Assembly: GCF_008000995.1 (NCBI RefSeq)
Contig: NZ_CP042828.1
Location: forward strand, 2,046,001-2,110,000
Source: Ruania zhangjianzhongii
GTDB lineage: Bacteria; Actinomycetota; Actinomycetes; Actinomycetales; Beutenbergiaceae
Length of the DNA: 64,000 nt
Direction of reading: 5' to 3'
Position 1 is the first letter of the stretch. Each line of letters starts with the position of its first letter. The position numbers were made by a program, and so were the translations under genes. This document shows positions 32,284-42,222 of this stretch, in pieces. Below the pieces are notes generated by a model, which did not search any database, was not told the origin of the DNA, and was given only the letters and a program-made list of their open reading frames with translations.

Positions 32284-34816
32284 TCTCCGCAGGCGTCAGG
32301 TCGTCTCGCCAGCCGCGCCAGCGCGGGTGCCGGAGCCGACCGGTCGGCGTCCACTCGCCGAATACCACCTCGGCCACCCGAACCGGGTGCAACCAGCGCG
32401 CGTCCCGGGCATCGGCGGCCGGAACGTCCACCACGGCCGGTGCATCGATCTCCTCCGGGGCGAACATCTGCGGCCACTGGCGCGTCTGCGCCGAGGAGAA
32501 GCCGGTGCCCACCCGGCCCACGTAGCGCAGCTCGCCGGTCTCGGTGGGAACGGCCAGCAGCAGGGAGCCGACCTGACCGGTGCGTTCGCCTCGCCCGGGC
32601 CGCCAGCCGCAGACCACCACGTCTACCGCCTCGGTGTGCTTGATCTTGATCCAGGAGGAGGACCGACGGCCGGGCAGGTACCGGCTGCCCGGATACTTGG
32701 CCAGCACCCCCTCCAGACCGTAGGCGTGGCTCGCGGCCAGCGCTGCGGCCAGGTCACCGTCGAAGGCCTCCGGTACCTGCACATGTTCGCTGGGTTCGAC
32801 CAGGCGGGCGAGCAGGTCGCGCCGGTCTGTGTAGGTCTGCCGGGTCAGGTCCTGTCCGTTCACCTCGAGCACGTCGAACACCAGGTAGTGCACCTGCTGC
32901 CGGCGCGCCGCGCGGGCAACCTCGGCATCGGAGGCCTGCATCCGCGGTTGCAGCAGTGCGAACGACGGGCGTCCCTCATCGTCCAGGGCCACCACCTCAC
33001 CGTCCAGCAGTGCGGAGTCGGCATGGACGTCGATTGCGGCGAGCTCGGGGTAGGTCGCGGTGATCTCCCGCCCGCTGCGCGCCCACAGCCGGACCTGACC
33101 ATCCTCGAAGCGGGCGAGCACGCGCTGACCGTCCCACTTCATCTCGATCGCCCAGTCCTGGGCCACGTCCGAGGGTGTGCCCGGGGTGGCGAGCATCGGG
33201 CGCACGACGGCGGGACTTGCCGGGGGTGGGGCTGGTTCGGCTGGAGCGGGGGGTTCGTTGGCGGAGGCGGCGACGGCGGTGCTCGCCTGGGCTGGGGCAG
33301 GTTCGGGCTGGTCCGGGGCCGGCTCAGGCTGCCCGGGTGGCGCGTCGGGAGAATGGGCCACGGCGGGACTCGCCGGCCGTGGCGTGCCTGGCTGCGTGCT
33401 CGTCCTGCGGGTGGAGGTGCTGCGCGTGGCCCGCTGCGCCGCACCCCCGCGTTTCATCGCATGCACCAGCCACTGCCGCTCGGCAGGATCGGTGCAGATC
33501 AACGCGTACTTGGCCGGAGCATGCTCGGCGAGCGGCCCGCTCTCGCTACCGTGCAGCGTGACGATGATCTCCTTGCCGAGCCACCACTTGTGCACCTCGA
33601 ACGTGCCGGTGTCCCACACGTACATCTCGCCGGCGCCGTACTCACCTGCCGGGATGGTGCCGGAGAAGGTGAGGTAGTCCAGTGGGTGGTCCTCGGTCTG
33701 CACCGCGAGGTGCTGGGTGGCCGGGTCGGCGGTCAGTCCCTTCGGCACGGCGAAGCTGGTCAGAATCCCGCAGTAGGACATCCGCAGGTCCCAGTGCAGC
33801 CGCCGGGCGTGGTGTTCGTGCACCACGAACACCTGCTCTCCGCTGATCCGCACCGCATCGGGCACCGGCTCCGGTGTCCGCTCCGCCCGCCGCTTGCCCC
33901 GGTAGCGCTCCAGCGCGTCCGGTCCGGCCACGCCGGCCAGACCGGGTGCCATCAGGTCACCCTGGCTGGCCAGCCGCTCGATCACCTCCGCCGGTCTCAG
34001 CTGGCGCAGACCGGGGTCGGTCAGCTCGTCCCAGGTACGCGGCGCGGCCGCGAACGGCTCGAGCGTGCCCCGCAGCGAGTACGGCGCGATCGTGGTCTTG
34101 TTCGGATGGTTCTGGCTCCAGTCGATGAACACCTTCCCGGCACGCTCGGCGCGCTTCATCCGAGAGATCACCCGATCCGGATGGTCCGCCTCCAGACTCC
34201 GGGCGAGCTCTTGAGCCACGGCACGGACCTGATCAGCGGAAGGACCGCCGTCGAGCGCGGCATACACATGGATGCCCTTGGACCCGGAGGTGACCGGCAC
34301 GCTGGCCCACCCCATCCCGGTGAGGATGTCCCGCACCCAGACGGCCACCTCGGCCACCTCCGGAAGGCTCACCCCCGACCCCGGGTCCAGATCGAAGACG
34401 ATCCGGTCCGGCCCGAGCACCTGCCCCGCAGAGTCGAACCGCCACTGCGGCACATGCAGCTCCAACGCTGCCATCTGCGCCATCCAGGCCAGGCTCGCGC
34501 GGTCGTTCACCAGGGGATAAGTGCTGCGATGGTCGGAGTGCTGCAGGTCCGCGCGCACCACCCAGTCCGGAGTGCCGGAGTCCAGGTTCTTGGTGAAGAA
34601 CGCCGCACCCGGCTCCGCCGCCGTGCCCACACCGTCCACCCAGCGTTTCCGGGTGACCGGGCGGCCGGCAGAGTGCGGCAACATCGCGCCCGCCACCTGG
34701 AGGTAGTAGTCGATCACCTCGGCCTTCGTGGTGCCGGTGGCCGGATAGAGCACCTTGTCCAAGCTGGTGAGCTGCAGCAGCCGACCGTCGAGCTCGGTCC
34801 GGGTGGGACTGGCCAT
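32252..34816 (-). CDS. ligD: Multifunctional NHEJ DNA ligase LigD (Pol-PE-Lig)
   Basis: 854-aa ATP-dependent DNA repair ligase of non-homologous end joining. Order of domains is as in mycobacteria: polymerase/primase about 1-295 (FFTKNLDSG, catalytic DLDPGSG, SGSKGIHVY), 3'-phosphoesterase about 318-480 (FVVHEHHARRLHWDLRM, HPLDYLTFSGTIPAGEYGAG), a Pro/Ala-rich linker, and ligase about 548-854 with catalytic Lys560 in EMKWDGQR and motif V in SSSWIKIKHTE. All main catalytic motifs appear present. It is divergent from ku (115 bp apart), the usual partner that loads LigD on broken ends. The 3' end overlaps the MFS gene by 32 bp. Confidence 0.96.
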   Translation of the reverse strand: MASPTRTELDGRLLQLTSLDKVLYPATGTTKAEVIDYYLQVAGAMLPHSAGRPVTRKRWVDGVGTAAEPGAAFFTKNLDSGTPDWVVRADLQHSDHRSTYPLVNDRASLAWMAQMAALELHVPQWRFDSAGQVLGPDRIVFDLDPGSGVSLPEVAEVAVWVRDILTGMGWASVPVTSGSKGIHVYAALDGGPSADQVRAVAQELARSLEADHPDRVISRMKRAERAGKVFIDWSQNHPNKTTIAPYSLRGTLEPFAAAPRTWDELTDPGLRQLRPAEVIERLASQGDLMAPGLAGVAGPDALERYRGKRRAERTPEPVPDAVRISGEQVFVVHEHHARRLHWDLRMSYCGILTSFAVPKGLTADPATQHLAVQTEDHPLDYLTFSGTIPAGEYGAGEMYVWDTGTFEVHKWWLGKEIIVTLHGSESGPLAEHAPAKYALICTDPAERQWLVHAMKRGGAAQRATRSTSTRRTSTQPGTPRPASPAVAHSPDAPPGQPEPAPDQPEPAPAQASTAVAASANEPPAPAEPAPPPASPAVVRPMLATPGTPSDVAQDWAIEMKWDGQRVLARFEDGQVRLWARSGREITATYPELAAIDVHADSALLDGEVVALDDEGRPSFALLQPRMQASDAEVARAARRQQVHYLVFDVLEVNGQDLTRQTYTDRRDLLARLVEPSEHVQVPEAFDGDLAAALAASHAYGLEGVLAKYPGSRYLPGRRSSSWIKIKHTEAVDVVVCGWRPGRGERTGQVGSLLLAVPTETGELRYVGRVGTGFSSAQTRQWPQMFAPEEIDAPAVVDVPAADARDARWLHPVRVAEVVFGEWTPTGRLRHPRWRGWRDDLTPAEISPPAGGPDR

Positions 34817-34931
34817 CGCCCCATCGTGGCGTGTTGGCGTTCAGCGCGCATCACGTGTTCACTAGGAGAGCACAGCGTGAGCATCTGCCCGCGGGCACCT
34901 GCGGCGCAGCAGTGGGGCGAGAGGAGCAGCG

Positions 34932-35840
34932 ATGCGCGCGATCTGGAAAGGTGCGGTGACCTTCGGGCTGGTGAACGTGCCGGTCTCGGTCTACAGCGCC
35001 ACGGAGAGCCACGATGTGCGCCTGCACCAGGTGCACGACGCCGACGGCGGCCGGATCCGGTACCAGCGCAAGTGTGAGAAGTGCGGTGAGGTCGTGCCGT
35101 TCGAGCACATCGACAAGGCGTTCACCGACGGTGACGCCTCCGTGGTGCTCACCGAGGACGATCTGGCGACGTTGCCGGCGGAGCGCAGCAAGGAGATCGA
35201 CGTGCTCGAGTTCGTCCCGAACGATCAGGTGGACCCGATCATGTTCGGCTCCGCCTACTACCTCGCGCCCAGCTCCACCTCGAGCAAGCCGTACGTGCTG
35301 CTGCGGCGCACCCTGGAGGAGACCGACCGCACGGCGATCGTCTCGTTCACGCTGCGGCAGAAGACCCGGCTCGCGGCGCTGCGGGTGCGGGGGGACGCGC
35401 TGCTGCTGCAGACCCTGCTGTGGGCGGACGAGATCCGCGAACCCGACTTCGAGGGCCTGGACGAGGCGAAGATCAGCGCCAAGGAGCTGGACATGTCCGC
35501 CAAGCTGGTGCGCAGCTACGAGGCGGACTTCGACCCGGCCGCGCACACCGACGAGTACCAGGTCCAGCTGCGCGCGCTGCTGGAGGAGAAGCTGGCCTCC
35601 GGTGAAGTCGTGCAAGCCTCGACCCCGGAGGACGAGGACTCCGGCGGTGAGGTGCTCGACCTGATGGAGGCGTTGCGCCGCAGCGTGGAGGCCAGCAGGT
35701 CTGCCCGCGGTGGTACGAGCAAGAGTTCGAAAGGCACCGGCAGCAAGACGGGCGCCGGGAAGAAGAGCAAGGCCACGAACACGGGGAAGACGGCGGCCAA
35801 GCGCAAGACTGCGGACGCGAGCGAGGACAAGACCGCCTGA
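34932..35840 (+). CDS. ku: Ku protein, non-homologous end joining
   Basis: 302-aa DNA-end-binding homodimer subunit. The Ku core (about residues 1-250) shows MRAIWKGAVTFGLVNVPV, the zinc-knuckle-like CEKCGEVVP region, the DNA-ring segment YYLAPSSTSSKPYVLLRRTL and AKELDMSAKLVRSYEADFDP. A Lys/Ser/Thr-rich basic tail (about 255-302) fits the long-tail Ku of actinobacteria that binds DNA internally. ATG 34932 follows GAGAGGAG. It forms a divergent pair with ligD. Confidence 0.97.
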   Translation: MRAIWKGAVTFGLVNVPVSVYSATESHDVRLHQVHDADGGRIRYQRKCEKCGEVVPFEHIDKAFTDGDASVVLTEDDLATLPAERSKEIDVLEFVPNDQVDPIMFGSAYYLAPSSTSSKPYVLLRRTLEETDRTAIVSFTLRQKTRLAALRVRGDALLLQTLLWADEIREPDFEGLDEAKISAKELDMSAKLVRSYEADFDPAAHTDEYQVQLRALLEEKLASGEVVQASTPEDEDSGGEVLDLMEALRRSVEASRSARGGTSKSSKGTGSKTGAGKKSKATNTGKTAAKRKTADASEDKTA

Positions 35841-35988
35841 GAGCGCTTACCTGGACTCGGCGTGGGCACTGCCCTTTGTCGCCGGGCTGGAGTAGGCTCG
35901 ACGATTGCCCGGCGCAGGGGGTCCGTCCACACCCTCGGCATTCGACGCTGCACGATGCTGGGTAGACCCAGGAGGTCATCGACTCACT

Positions 35989-37875
35989 ATGCCCGCTGGC
36001 CATACCACGGCTGACCGGAACTCTATGGCGTCGCTGCCGCCCAGTACTGCAGTGGTGGCGACGCTCGCTCGACTGTATCCCTTCCTGCGCCCGGCGTTGC
36101 CCTGGCTGATCGCAGGCATGCTGTCCGCGCTCGGGGCAAGTCTGTGCGCGCTGGCGATCCCGCAGGTGCTGGAGTGGGCCGTGAACGGCCCTCTGCTCGG
36201 TTCTGCTGCCGACGGCGATCGCAGCGGTGTCTGGTCCGCCGTGCTGTTGGTGCTCGGGCTGGGTGTGCTCGAGGCAGGCCTGGTCGCCGCGCGGCGGGCG
36301 TTCATCCTTGTCCCGGGTACCCGGGTGGAGGCCTCGATGCGGATGGCGCTGTTCCGCCACCTGCAGGATCTGCCCATCGCGTTCCACGACCAGTGGCCCG
36401 GTGGGCAGCTGCTGTCCCGCTCGATGGCCGACCTCGGCCAGCTGCGCCGATGGATGTCCTTCGGGCTGATCATGCTGGTGGTGAACACCACCACGATCGG
36501 CGTCGGTGTCGGCTTGATGGTGGACATGGGCGGCATCCTCGGCATCGCCTACCTGTGCGGCGCACTGCCGGTGGTGTACTTCTCCTACCGGTTCTCCACG
36601 CGGTTCCGGCGGATCTCCCGGCTCAGCCAGGACCAGACCGGGGACCTGGCCACCACCGTGGAAGAGTCGGTGCACGGCATCCGGGTGCTGAAGGCGTTCG
36701 GCCGCGGGCGGGAGGCCTACCAGAGCTTCTCGGTGCAGGCCGACGAGCTGCGCAGCACCGAGCTGTCCAAGGCACGCACCCTCGGCGGGTTCACGTTCGC
36801 GATCACCACCATCTCCGAAGCAGTGCTCGGTGCATGCCTGCTCAGCGGGGTGTGGCTGGTGGTCGACGGGCAGCTCAGCGTCGGCGCACTGCTGGCGTTC
36901 TTCGCTACCGCCGCCGTGGTGAACGGACCGGTGGAGCAGCTCGGACACCTGGTGTCGATGACGCTCTACGCCAAGACCGCCGTCGACCGGTACTTCGAGG
37001 TGCTGGACACCGCCAACGAGCTGCCGGACCCGAAGGATCCGATCCGACCCGAGGAGCCGGTCGGCGATCTCGTCTTCGACGACGTGCACTTCCAGTACCC
37101 CGACGAGCCCACCCCGGACCAGGCCTGGCGGGATCCGGCCCGGCCCAGTGAGGCACCGCGGACCGAAGTGATCGCCGGTGTGGACCTGCACGTGCGACCC
37201 GGGGAGACGATGGCCCTGGTGGGACTGACCGGGTCCGGGAAGACGACGATGATCTCCCTGGTGCCGCGGCTGTTCGATGTCACCAGCGGCACGGTGACTG
37301 TGGACGGTGTGGACGTGCGCCAGATGAGCCGGCGCGACCTGCGCGAGCTCGTCTCCATCGCGTTCGAGGACGCCACCCTGTTCTCCTCCACCGTGCGGGA
37401 GAACGTGCTCCTCGGCGCCCCGGAGGGCTACCGCGCCGAGGCTGACCTGGACCGGGCCCTGACCGTGGCACAGGCGGACTTCGTCCGTGACCTGCCCGCC
37501 GGTCTGGACACCACGATCGGGGAGGAAGGGCTGAGTCTGTCCGGCGGTCAACGCCAGCGGTTGGCACTGGCGAGGGCGGTGGCCGCGCGGCCGAAGATCC
37601 TGGTCCTGGACGACCCGCTGTCCGCGCTCGACGTGGCCACCGAGGAGGCGGTCACCGCACACCTGCGCGAGGAGCTGGCTGATACCACCACACTCGTCGT
37701 GGCTCACCGGCCCTCCACAGTGGCGTTGGCCGACCGGGTCGCCGTGCTGGCCGGCGGGCGCATCACAGCGGTAGGAACGCACCGCGAGCTGCTCGCCGGT
37801 CATCCGCACTACCGGTTCGTGATCTCCAGTCTCGCTGAGGACAACGATGCCGAATCGGAGGTGGCGACCCGATGA
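35989..37875 (+). CDS. Heterodimeric ABC exporter, subunit with degenerate ATPase site
   Basis: 628-aa type IV ABC exporter: about six helices (residues about 20-330), then a nucleotide-binding domain with Walker A GLTGSGKTT (about residue 411) and signature LSGGQRQRLALARAV. The Walker B end reads ILVLDDPLSALD, so the catalytic Glu is Asp, the known degenerate state of one half of heterodimeric exporters such as TM287/288 or BmrCD. AGGAGGT at 35970-35976 stands 12 bp before ATG 35989; ATG 36025 is an alternative. The stop overlaps the second subunit's start (ATGA). Confidence 0.92.
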   Translation: MPAGHTTADRNSMASLPPSTAVVATLARLYPFLRPALPWLIAGMLSALGASLCALAIPQVLEWAVNGPLLGSAADGDRSGVWSAVLLVLGLGVLEAGLVAARRAFILVPGTRVEASMRMALFRHLQDLPIAFHDQWPGGQLLSRSMADLGQLRRWMSFGLIMLVVNTTTIGVGVGLMVDMGGILGIAYLCGALPVVYFSYRFSTRFRRISRLSQDQTGDLATTVEESVHGIRVLKAFGRGREAYQSFSVQADELRSTELSKARTLGGFTFAITTISEAVLGACLLSGVWLVVDGQLSVGALLAFFATAAVVNGPVEQLGHLVSMTLYAKTAVDRYFEVLDTANELPDPKDPIRPEEPVGDLVFDDVHFQYPDEPTPDQAWRDPARPSEAPRTEVIAGVDLHVRPGETMALVGLTGSGKTTMISLVPRLFDVTSGTVTVDGVDVRQMSRRDLRELVSIAFEDATLFSSTVRENVLLGAPEGYRAEADLDRALTVAQADFVRDLPAGLDTTIGEEGLSLSGGQRQRLALARAVAARPKILVLDDPLSALDVATEEAVTAHLREELADTTTLVVAHRPSTVALADRVAVLAGGRITAVGTHRELLAGHPHYRFVISSLAEDNDAESEVATR

Positions 37876-39689
37876 GTGCTGCAGCATCCACTCCACGCGG
37901 AGTGGCCGATGAGGAGAACAGCTACCTGGATCGCGCCCGGTCCAAGGAGGTCCGCCAGCGCTCGCTGCGCCTGCTCGGCAGCCTGCTCCGGCCGGTGCGT
38001 GGACTGTTCGGTGTGACCGTGGTGCTGGTGGTGATCGCGCAGGCGGCGAAGGTGGCCGGCCCGGCGCTGATCGCCGGTGCGGTGGACCGCGGGCTGCCCG
38101 CCGCCATGGACGGGGAGTGGGGGCCGGCGATCGGCTTCGGTATCGCCTACGTCGGCTGTGCCGTGGTGGCCGGTGGCGGCACTGCCGGGTACATCCGGTT
38201 TGCCGCCAACGTGAGCCAGGCGATCTTGTTGAACCTGCGCCAGCGGGTGTTCCGGCAGACGCAGCGTCTCTCCCTGGAGTTCCACGAGAGTTACACCTCC
38301 GGCCGGATCATCTCCCGGCAGACCGCCGACCTGGAGGCGCTGCGCGAGCTGCTGGACAACGGCATCACCTCGTTGGCCTCCGGTCTGCTGTTCATGGTCT
38401 TCACCGGTGTCTCCCTGTTCCTGATGGACTGGCAGTCCGGCCTGGTGCTGCTGGTGGCGGTGCTGCCGGTGTGGTTGGTGACCCGGTGGTTCCAGAAGCG
38501 GTCCCAGGTGCTCTACCGCATCTCCCGGGTGGCCTCAGCGCGGTTGATCGTGAACTTCGTGGAGACGATGACCGGGATGCGGGCCGTGCAGGCGTTCCGC
38601 CGGGAGAAGGCGAACAACGGCGTGTACGGCGAGCTCACCGAGGACTACCGGCAGAACAACGCCCGCACGATGGGACTGAACGGGATCTACGATCCGGCCC
38701 TGCAGCTGATCGGCAACGTGACGGTCGCCGTGGCTCTGGCGATCGGCTCGTTCCGGCTGCTGGATGGCGGAATCGAGGTGGGCACGCTGCTGGCCACGCT
38801 GCTCTACACCAAGCGCTTCTTCCAGCCGGTGCAGCAGATGGGCATGTTCTACAACTCCTTCCAGTCCGCCTCCGCGGCGCTGGAGAAGATCTCCGGTCTG
38901 CTCGAGGAGGTCCCCTCGGTGCGGGCGGCCGAGCACCCGGTGGCACTGCCGAAGGCCTCCGGACACCTGCGGTTCGACGGTGTGCGGTTCGGGTATGGCG
39001 AAGAGACCGTGCTGCCGAAGCTGGACCTGGACATCCCGTCCGGGCAGATCATCGCACTGGTCGGCCAGACCGGAGCCGGGAAGTCGACAGTGGCCAAGCT
39101 GGTGGCCCGGTTCTACGACGTGAATGGCGGGCGGATCACCCTGGACGGGGTAGACCTGCGCGAGGTGGCACCGCGCGACCTGCGCCGCGCGGTGGTGATG
39201 GTCACCCAGGAGGCGTACCTGTTCTCCGGCACTGTGCGGGACAACATCGCCCTCGCCCGCCCAGATGCTGCCGATGAGGAGATCGAGGCCGCTGCTCGCG
39301 CTGTGGGAGCGCATGACTTCATCACCGCACTGCCGGAGGGGTACGACACGGATGTGAACAAGCGGGGCGGCAGGGTCAGCGCCGGGCAACGGCAGCTCAT
39401 CTCCTTCGCCCGGGCGTTCTTGGCCGACCCGGCGGTGCTGATCCTGGACGAGGCCACCAGTTCCCTGGATATCCCCGGGGAACGACTGGTCCAGCGTGGA
39501 TTGCAGACGCTGCTGGCCGACCGCACGGCGCTGATCATCGCCCACCGACTGTCCACGGTGGCGATCGCCGACAGGGTGCTGGTGATGAGCCAGGGGGAAG
39601 TGGTCGAAGACGGGTCCCCGGAGGAGCTGATCGGCAGGGCGGGGAGATTTGCTGCGCTGCACCAGGCGTGGCAAGACTCGCTGGTGTGA
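37872..39689 (+). CDS. Heterodimeric ABC exporter, catalytic subunit
   Basis: 605-aa partner of the preceding gene. Six helices precede Walker A GQTGAGKST (about residue 397) and a canonical Walker B VLILDEATSSLD with the catalytic Glu. The signature is altered (RVSAGQRQLISFARAF in place of LSGGQ), the complementary change expected in the subunit whose Walker B is intact. The pair should form one active and one degenerate ATP site. Substrates of such exporters range from drugs to lipids or peptides; no nearby gene indicates which. Confidence 0.93.
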   Translation: MSAAASTPRGVADEENSYLDRARSKEVRQRSLRLLGSLLRPVRGLFGVTVVLVVIAQAAKVAGPALIAGAVDRGLPAAMDGEWGPAIGFGIAYVGCAVVAGGGTAGYIRFAANVSQAILLNLRQRVFRQTQRLSLEFHESYTSGRIISRQTADLEALRELLDNGITSLASGLLFMVFTGVSLFLMDWQSGLVLLVAVLPVWLVTRWFQKRSQVLYRISRVASARLIVNFVETMTGMRAVQAFRREKANNGVYGELTEDYRQNNARTMGLNGIYDPALQLIGNVTVAVALAIGSFRLLDGGIEVGTLLATLLYTKRFFQPVQQMGMFYNSFQSASAALEKISGLLEEVPSVRAAEHPVALPKASGHLRFDGVRFGYGEETVLPKLDLDIPSGQIIALVGQTGAGKSTVAKLVARFYDVNGGRITLDGVDLREVAPRDLRRAVVMVTQEAYLFSGTVRDNIALARPDAADEEIEAAARAVGAHDFITALPEGYDTDVNKRGGRVSAGQRQLISFARAFLADPAVLILDEATSSLDIPGERLVQRGLQTLLADRTALIIAHRLSTVAIADRVLVMSQGEVVEDGSPEELIGRAGRFAALHQAWQDSLV

Positions 39690-39712
39690 GGTGCTAGTGC
39701 CAGGATGAGGCC

Positions 39713-40486
39713 ATGAGTACCGCCGATCCGCACCAGCCGGAGACCCCCGGGGAGTCTGGCGCTACCGGTAGTTCGGTCCGGCCGGGAACGCCGGCCGCGC
39801 CGGGAGCTCGGGGCACGTCGGGCACGCCCGCCGCTTCGGGTCAGCCGGGCACGCCGAGTGCGTCAGGGGTGCCGGGCACGCCGGGCCAGGCGCCGGAGCA
39901 GCCGTCACCGTCCCGCTGGAAGTTCGGCGACGGCGTTCCACCAGTGTGGCTGCGCCGGGTCACCATCGGCGCGGGGGTCGTGATCGTCCTGGTGCTGCTC
40001 GGCGTGCTCGGCAGCATTGTCCTGCCCGGGTGGTGGGCCGGGGTCGTCACCGGGCTGGTGCAAGGGGTCTCCAGTGCGGGCATCCTCGTCGGGCTGGTCT
40101 GCGGGCTGGTGTTCACCGTGATCCCGGCCAGCGTGATCTGGCTCGCAGTGCGCTCCACCTGGACCTGGCGTACCCGGCTGATCGTGGCAGCCTCTGCTGC
40201 AGTCGTGGCGCTGCCGAACGTGCTCACCCTGGTGATCGATGTCGGCACCACATCCTCGGCGGTGGACGCCCGGTTGGACATGGTGATCGGTTCGCCCTCG
40301 TTCACCGGCTCCACGCTCGTGGGAGTGATCATCGGCCTGATCGCCGTGGTCGGCGGAGTGCTTGGCTGGCGCTGGCTGCGCCGTTCCCGGGCAGAGCTGC
40401 GCAAGGTTCGCGGAGCGCAGGGGAAGAAGTCCCGGGGCCGCTCCCGCGCCTCGCGCAGTGAGACGGACACCACCGCCTCCGGCTAG
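39713..40486 (+). CDS. Membrane protein with Pro/Gly/Thr-rich N-terminus
   Basis: 257-aa protein of unknown function. Residues 1 to about 68 are a low-complexity SGTPAxxGxPGTP-like region; four hydrophobic helices follow (VTIGAGVVIVLVLLGVLGSI, then AGILVGLVCGLVFTVIP, VAASAAVVALPNVLTLVI, LVGVIIGLIAVVGGVLG), and the C-terminus is strongly basic and probably cytoplasmic. ATG 39713 is 23 bp after the ABC exporter stop, so it may be read through from that operon. No family recognised. Confidence 0.75.
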   Translation: MSTADPHQPETPGESGATGSSVRPGTPAAPGARGTSGTPAASGQPGTPSASGVPGTPGQAPEQPSPSRWKFGDGVPPVWLRRVTIGAGVVIVLVLLGVLGSIVLPGWWAGVVTGLVQGVSSAGILVGLVCGLVFTVIPASVIWLAVRSTWTWRTRLIVAASAAVVALPNVLTLVIDVGTTSSAVDARLDMVIGSPSFTGSTLVGVIIGLIAVVGGVLGWRWLRRSRAELRKVRGAQGKKSRGRSRASRSETDTTASG

Positions 40487-40569
40487 CAGTGATCCCAGGT
40501 CCGAGGCGTACAGTGAAGAAGCCGCGGGGGGCGCGGACCTGACCTTTCCCTACGTGATCTGGGGGACTC

Positions 40570-42222
40570 GTGCGAATCCGATCTGCGATGCCCTGGGCGA
40601 GCGTAGGCGCGGTGCTGCTCCTGCTCAGCGGCTGCACCGGAACCACGACGGTGGACCCCGATCCCACCTCACCGCCACCAGAGCCGCAGCCCGCGGCCGT
40701 GGCCCAGCTCCCGGAGACGGAGAGTTCGCTGGTGGCCCAGACCGATCCAGCAGCGCTCGCTCTGGACAGCAGCGCCGAGTTCTTCGCCTCGGCGCGTGCG
40801 GTGGTGCTCGCACCCGCCGAGGACCAGGCCGCGGCGTTGCGGGCTGCCTCGATCGGTATCGCCCTCGGCGCGCCAGTGCTGCTCACCGGATCGCAGGACG
40901 CTGCCATCGAGGCGGAGATCGTGCGCCTCGGTGCCGAGACGCTGATCCCGGTCGGGTCTGTGGACCTGGACGCGGTCGACGTGACCAGCATGAACGTCCA
41001 GCCCGCCCCCGAGGACACCGACGGCCTGGCCGAGCTGTTCGGTACGGCGGTCGACGGGTCGTTCGGTGACGCCTCGGCTCCGGAGGCCGAGGCGGTGGCC
41101 CAGTCGATCGCCGCACTCGAGCCGGGGCAGGTCTACCCGGGCGATTCCTCTGCCGCCGTGCCCAGCCGGAGCGGCCATATGCCACCCCTGCTGCACGGTG
41201 AGGGAATCGAGGGCCTGCACGTGCTCGCGGACGGTCAGGACTATCAAGCGGTGGCGGTAGCCAACGCCCGGGCCGCCGGCGGGCAGGTGGCGATCGTGTC
41301 CGGAGATCCACGTGCCTCGGTGGGTGCGGTGAGCGCATTGGGTGCCCCGGAGGCCGTGGTCGGTTACGGCACCAGCTTCGGCGACCAGGACACGTTCGCC
41401 TGGCAGGCCGCCACTGCGGCGACCGGAACCGAGCTACCCGGCGGCGGACAGCTGGTCTTCGACAGCACCCGGTACGTCGCGCTCTACGGGCACCCCGGCA
41501 CCCCGAGCCTGGGCGTGCTCGGCGAGCAGAATACCGACGAGACCATCGACCTGGCTGCCGAGCGGGCGGCCGACTATGCCGACCTCACCGAGGACACGGT
41601 GGTGCCCACGTTGGAGGTGATCGTGACCGTGGCGGCCGGTTCGGCCGGTGCGGACGGCAACTACTCCACCGAGTTCCCGGCGGAGAACTTCGTGGAGCTG
41701 ATCGAGGCCGCTGCCGACGCCGGGCAGTACGTGGTGCTGGACTTCCAGCCCGGGCGGGCGAACTTCCTCGACCAGGTGCGCGAGTACGAGGAACTGCTGG
41801 AGTACCCGAACGTGGGTATCGCACTCGACCCGGAGTGGCGCCTTGCCGAGGACGAACGGCCGCTGCAGCAGATCGGCTCGGTCCGGGCGCGCGAGGTGAA
41901 CCAGGTGGTGAACTACCTGGCCGACTTCGTCCAGGAGCATGCGCTGCCGCAGAAGATGGTGGTGCTGCACCAGTTCCAGCAACAGATGATCCGGGGCCGA
42001 GACAACCTCGACCTGAGCCGGGAAGAGGTCGCGCTGCTGATCCACGCCGACGGTCACGGCACCCCGGAGGCGAAGCGAGAGACCTGGCGAGACGTGCGCA
42101 GCGGCGCGCCGGACGGTATGCACTGGGGTTGGAAGAACTTTATCGACGAAGATAGCCCCATGCTCACCCCTGCCCGGACCTACCGCATCCAGCCGCAACC
42201 GGACTATGTGAGCTACCAGTGA
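40570..42222 (+). CDS. Putative lipoprotein with CWB2-like region and C-terminal barrel-like domain
   Basis: 550-aa exported protein. The signal MRIRSAMPWASVGAVLLLLSGC ends in a lipobox with the Cys at residue 22 (shown split: VLLLLSG then Cys). Residues about 70-290 contain cell-wall-binding-repeat-2-like patterns (AVVLAPAEDQAAALRAASIG, VRLGAETLIPVG). The C-terminal half has alternating strand-helix blocks (YVVLDFQPGRANFLDQV, YPNVGIALDPEWRL, KMVVLHQFQQQMI) suggesting a TIM-barrel-like enzyme. GTG 40570 follows GGGGGA. The stop overlaps the metallophosphoesterase start (GTGA), so the two products probably act together at the envelope. Confidence 0.78.
   Translation: MRIRSAMPWASVGAVLLLLSGCTGTTTVDPDPTSPPPEPQPAAVAQLPETESSLVAQTDPAALALDSSAEFFASARAVVLAPAEDQAAALRAASIGIALGAPVLLTGSQDAAIEAEIVRLGAETLIPVGSVDLDAVDVTSMNVQPAPEDTDGLAELFGTAVDGSFGDASAPEAEAVAQSIAALEPGQVYPGDSSAAVPSRSGHMPPLLHGEGIEGLHVLADGQDYQAVAVANARAAGGQVAIVSGDPRASVGAVSALGAPEAVVGYGTSFGDQDTFAWQAATAATGTELPGGGQLVFDSTRYVALYGHPGTPSLGVLGEQNTDETIDLAAERAADYADLTEDTVVPTLEVIVTVAAGSAGADGNYSTEFPAENFVELIEAAADAGQYVVLDFQPGRANFLDQVREYEELLEYPNVGIALDPEWRLAEDERPLQQIGSVRAREVNQVVNYLADFVQEHALPQKMVVLHQFQQQMIRGRDNLDLSREEVALLIHADGHGTPEAKRETWRDVRSGAPDGMHWGWKNFIDEDSPMLTPARTYRIQPQPDYVSYQ

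Noticed and set aside
32129-35077. 982-aa open frame on the plus strand
   Set aside because: It lies opposite ligD, whose catalytic motifs are complete on the minus strand; the plus reading has no recognisable domain.
35473-37896. 807-aa open frame on the minus strand
   Set aside because: It is antisense to the ku end and the first ABC exporter subunit, is His/Gly/Arg-rich without family motifs, and reflects high GC third positions of the real genes.
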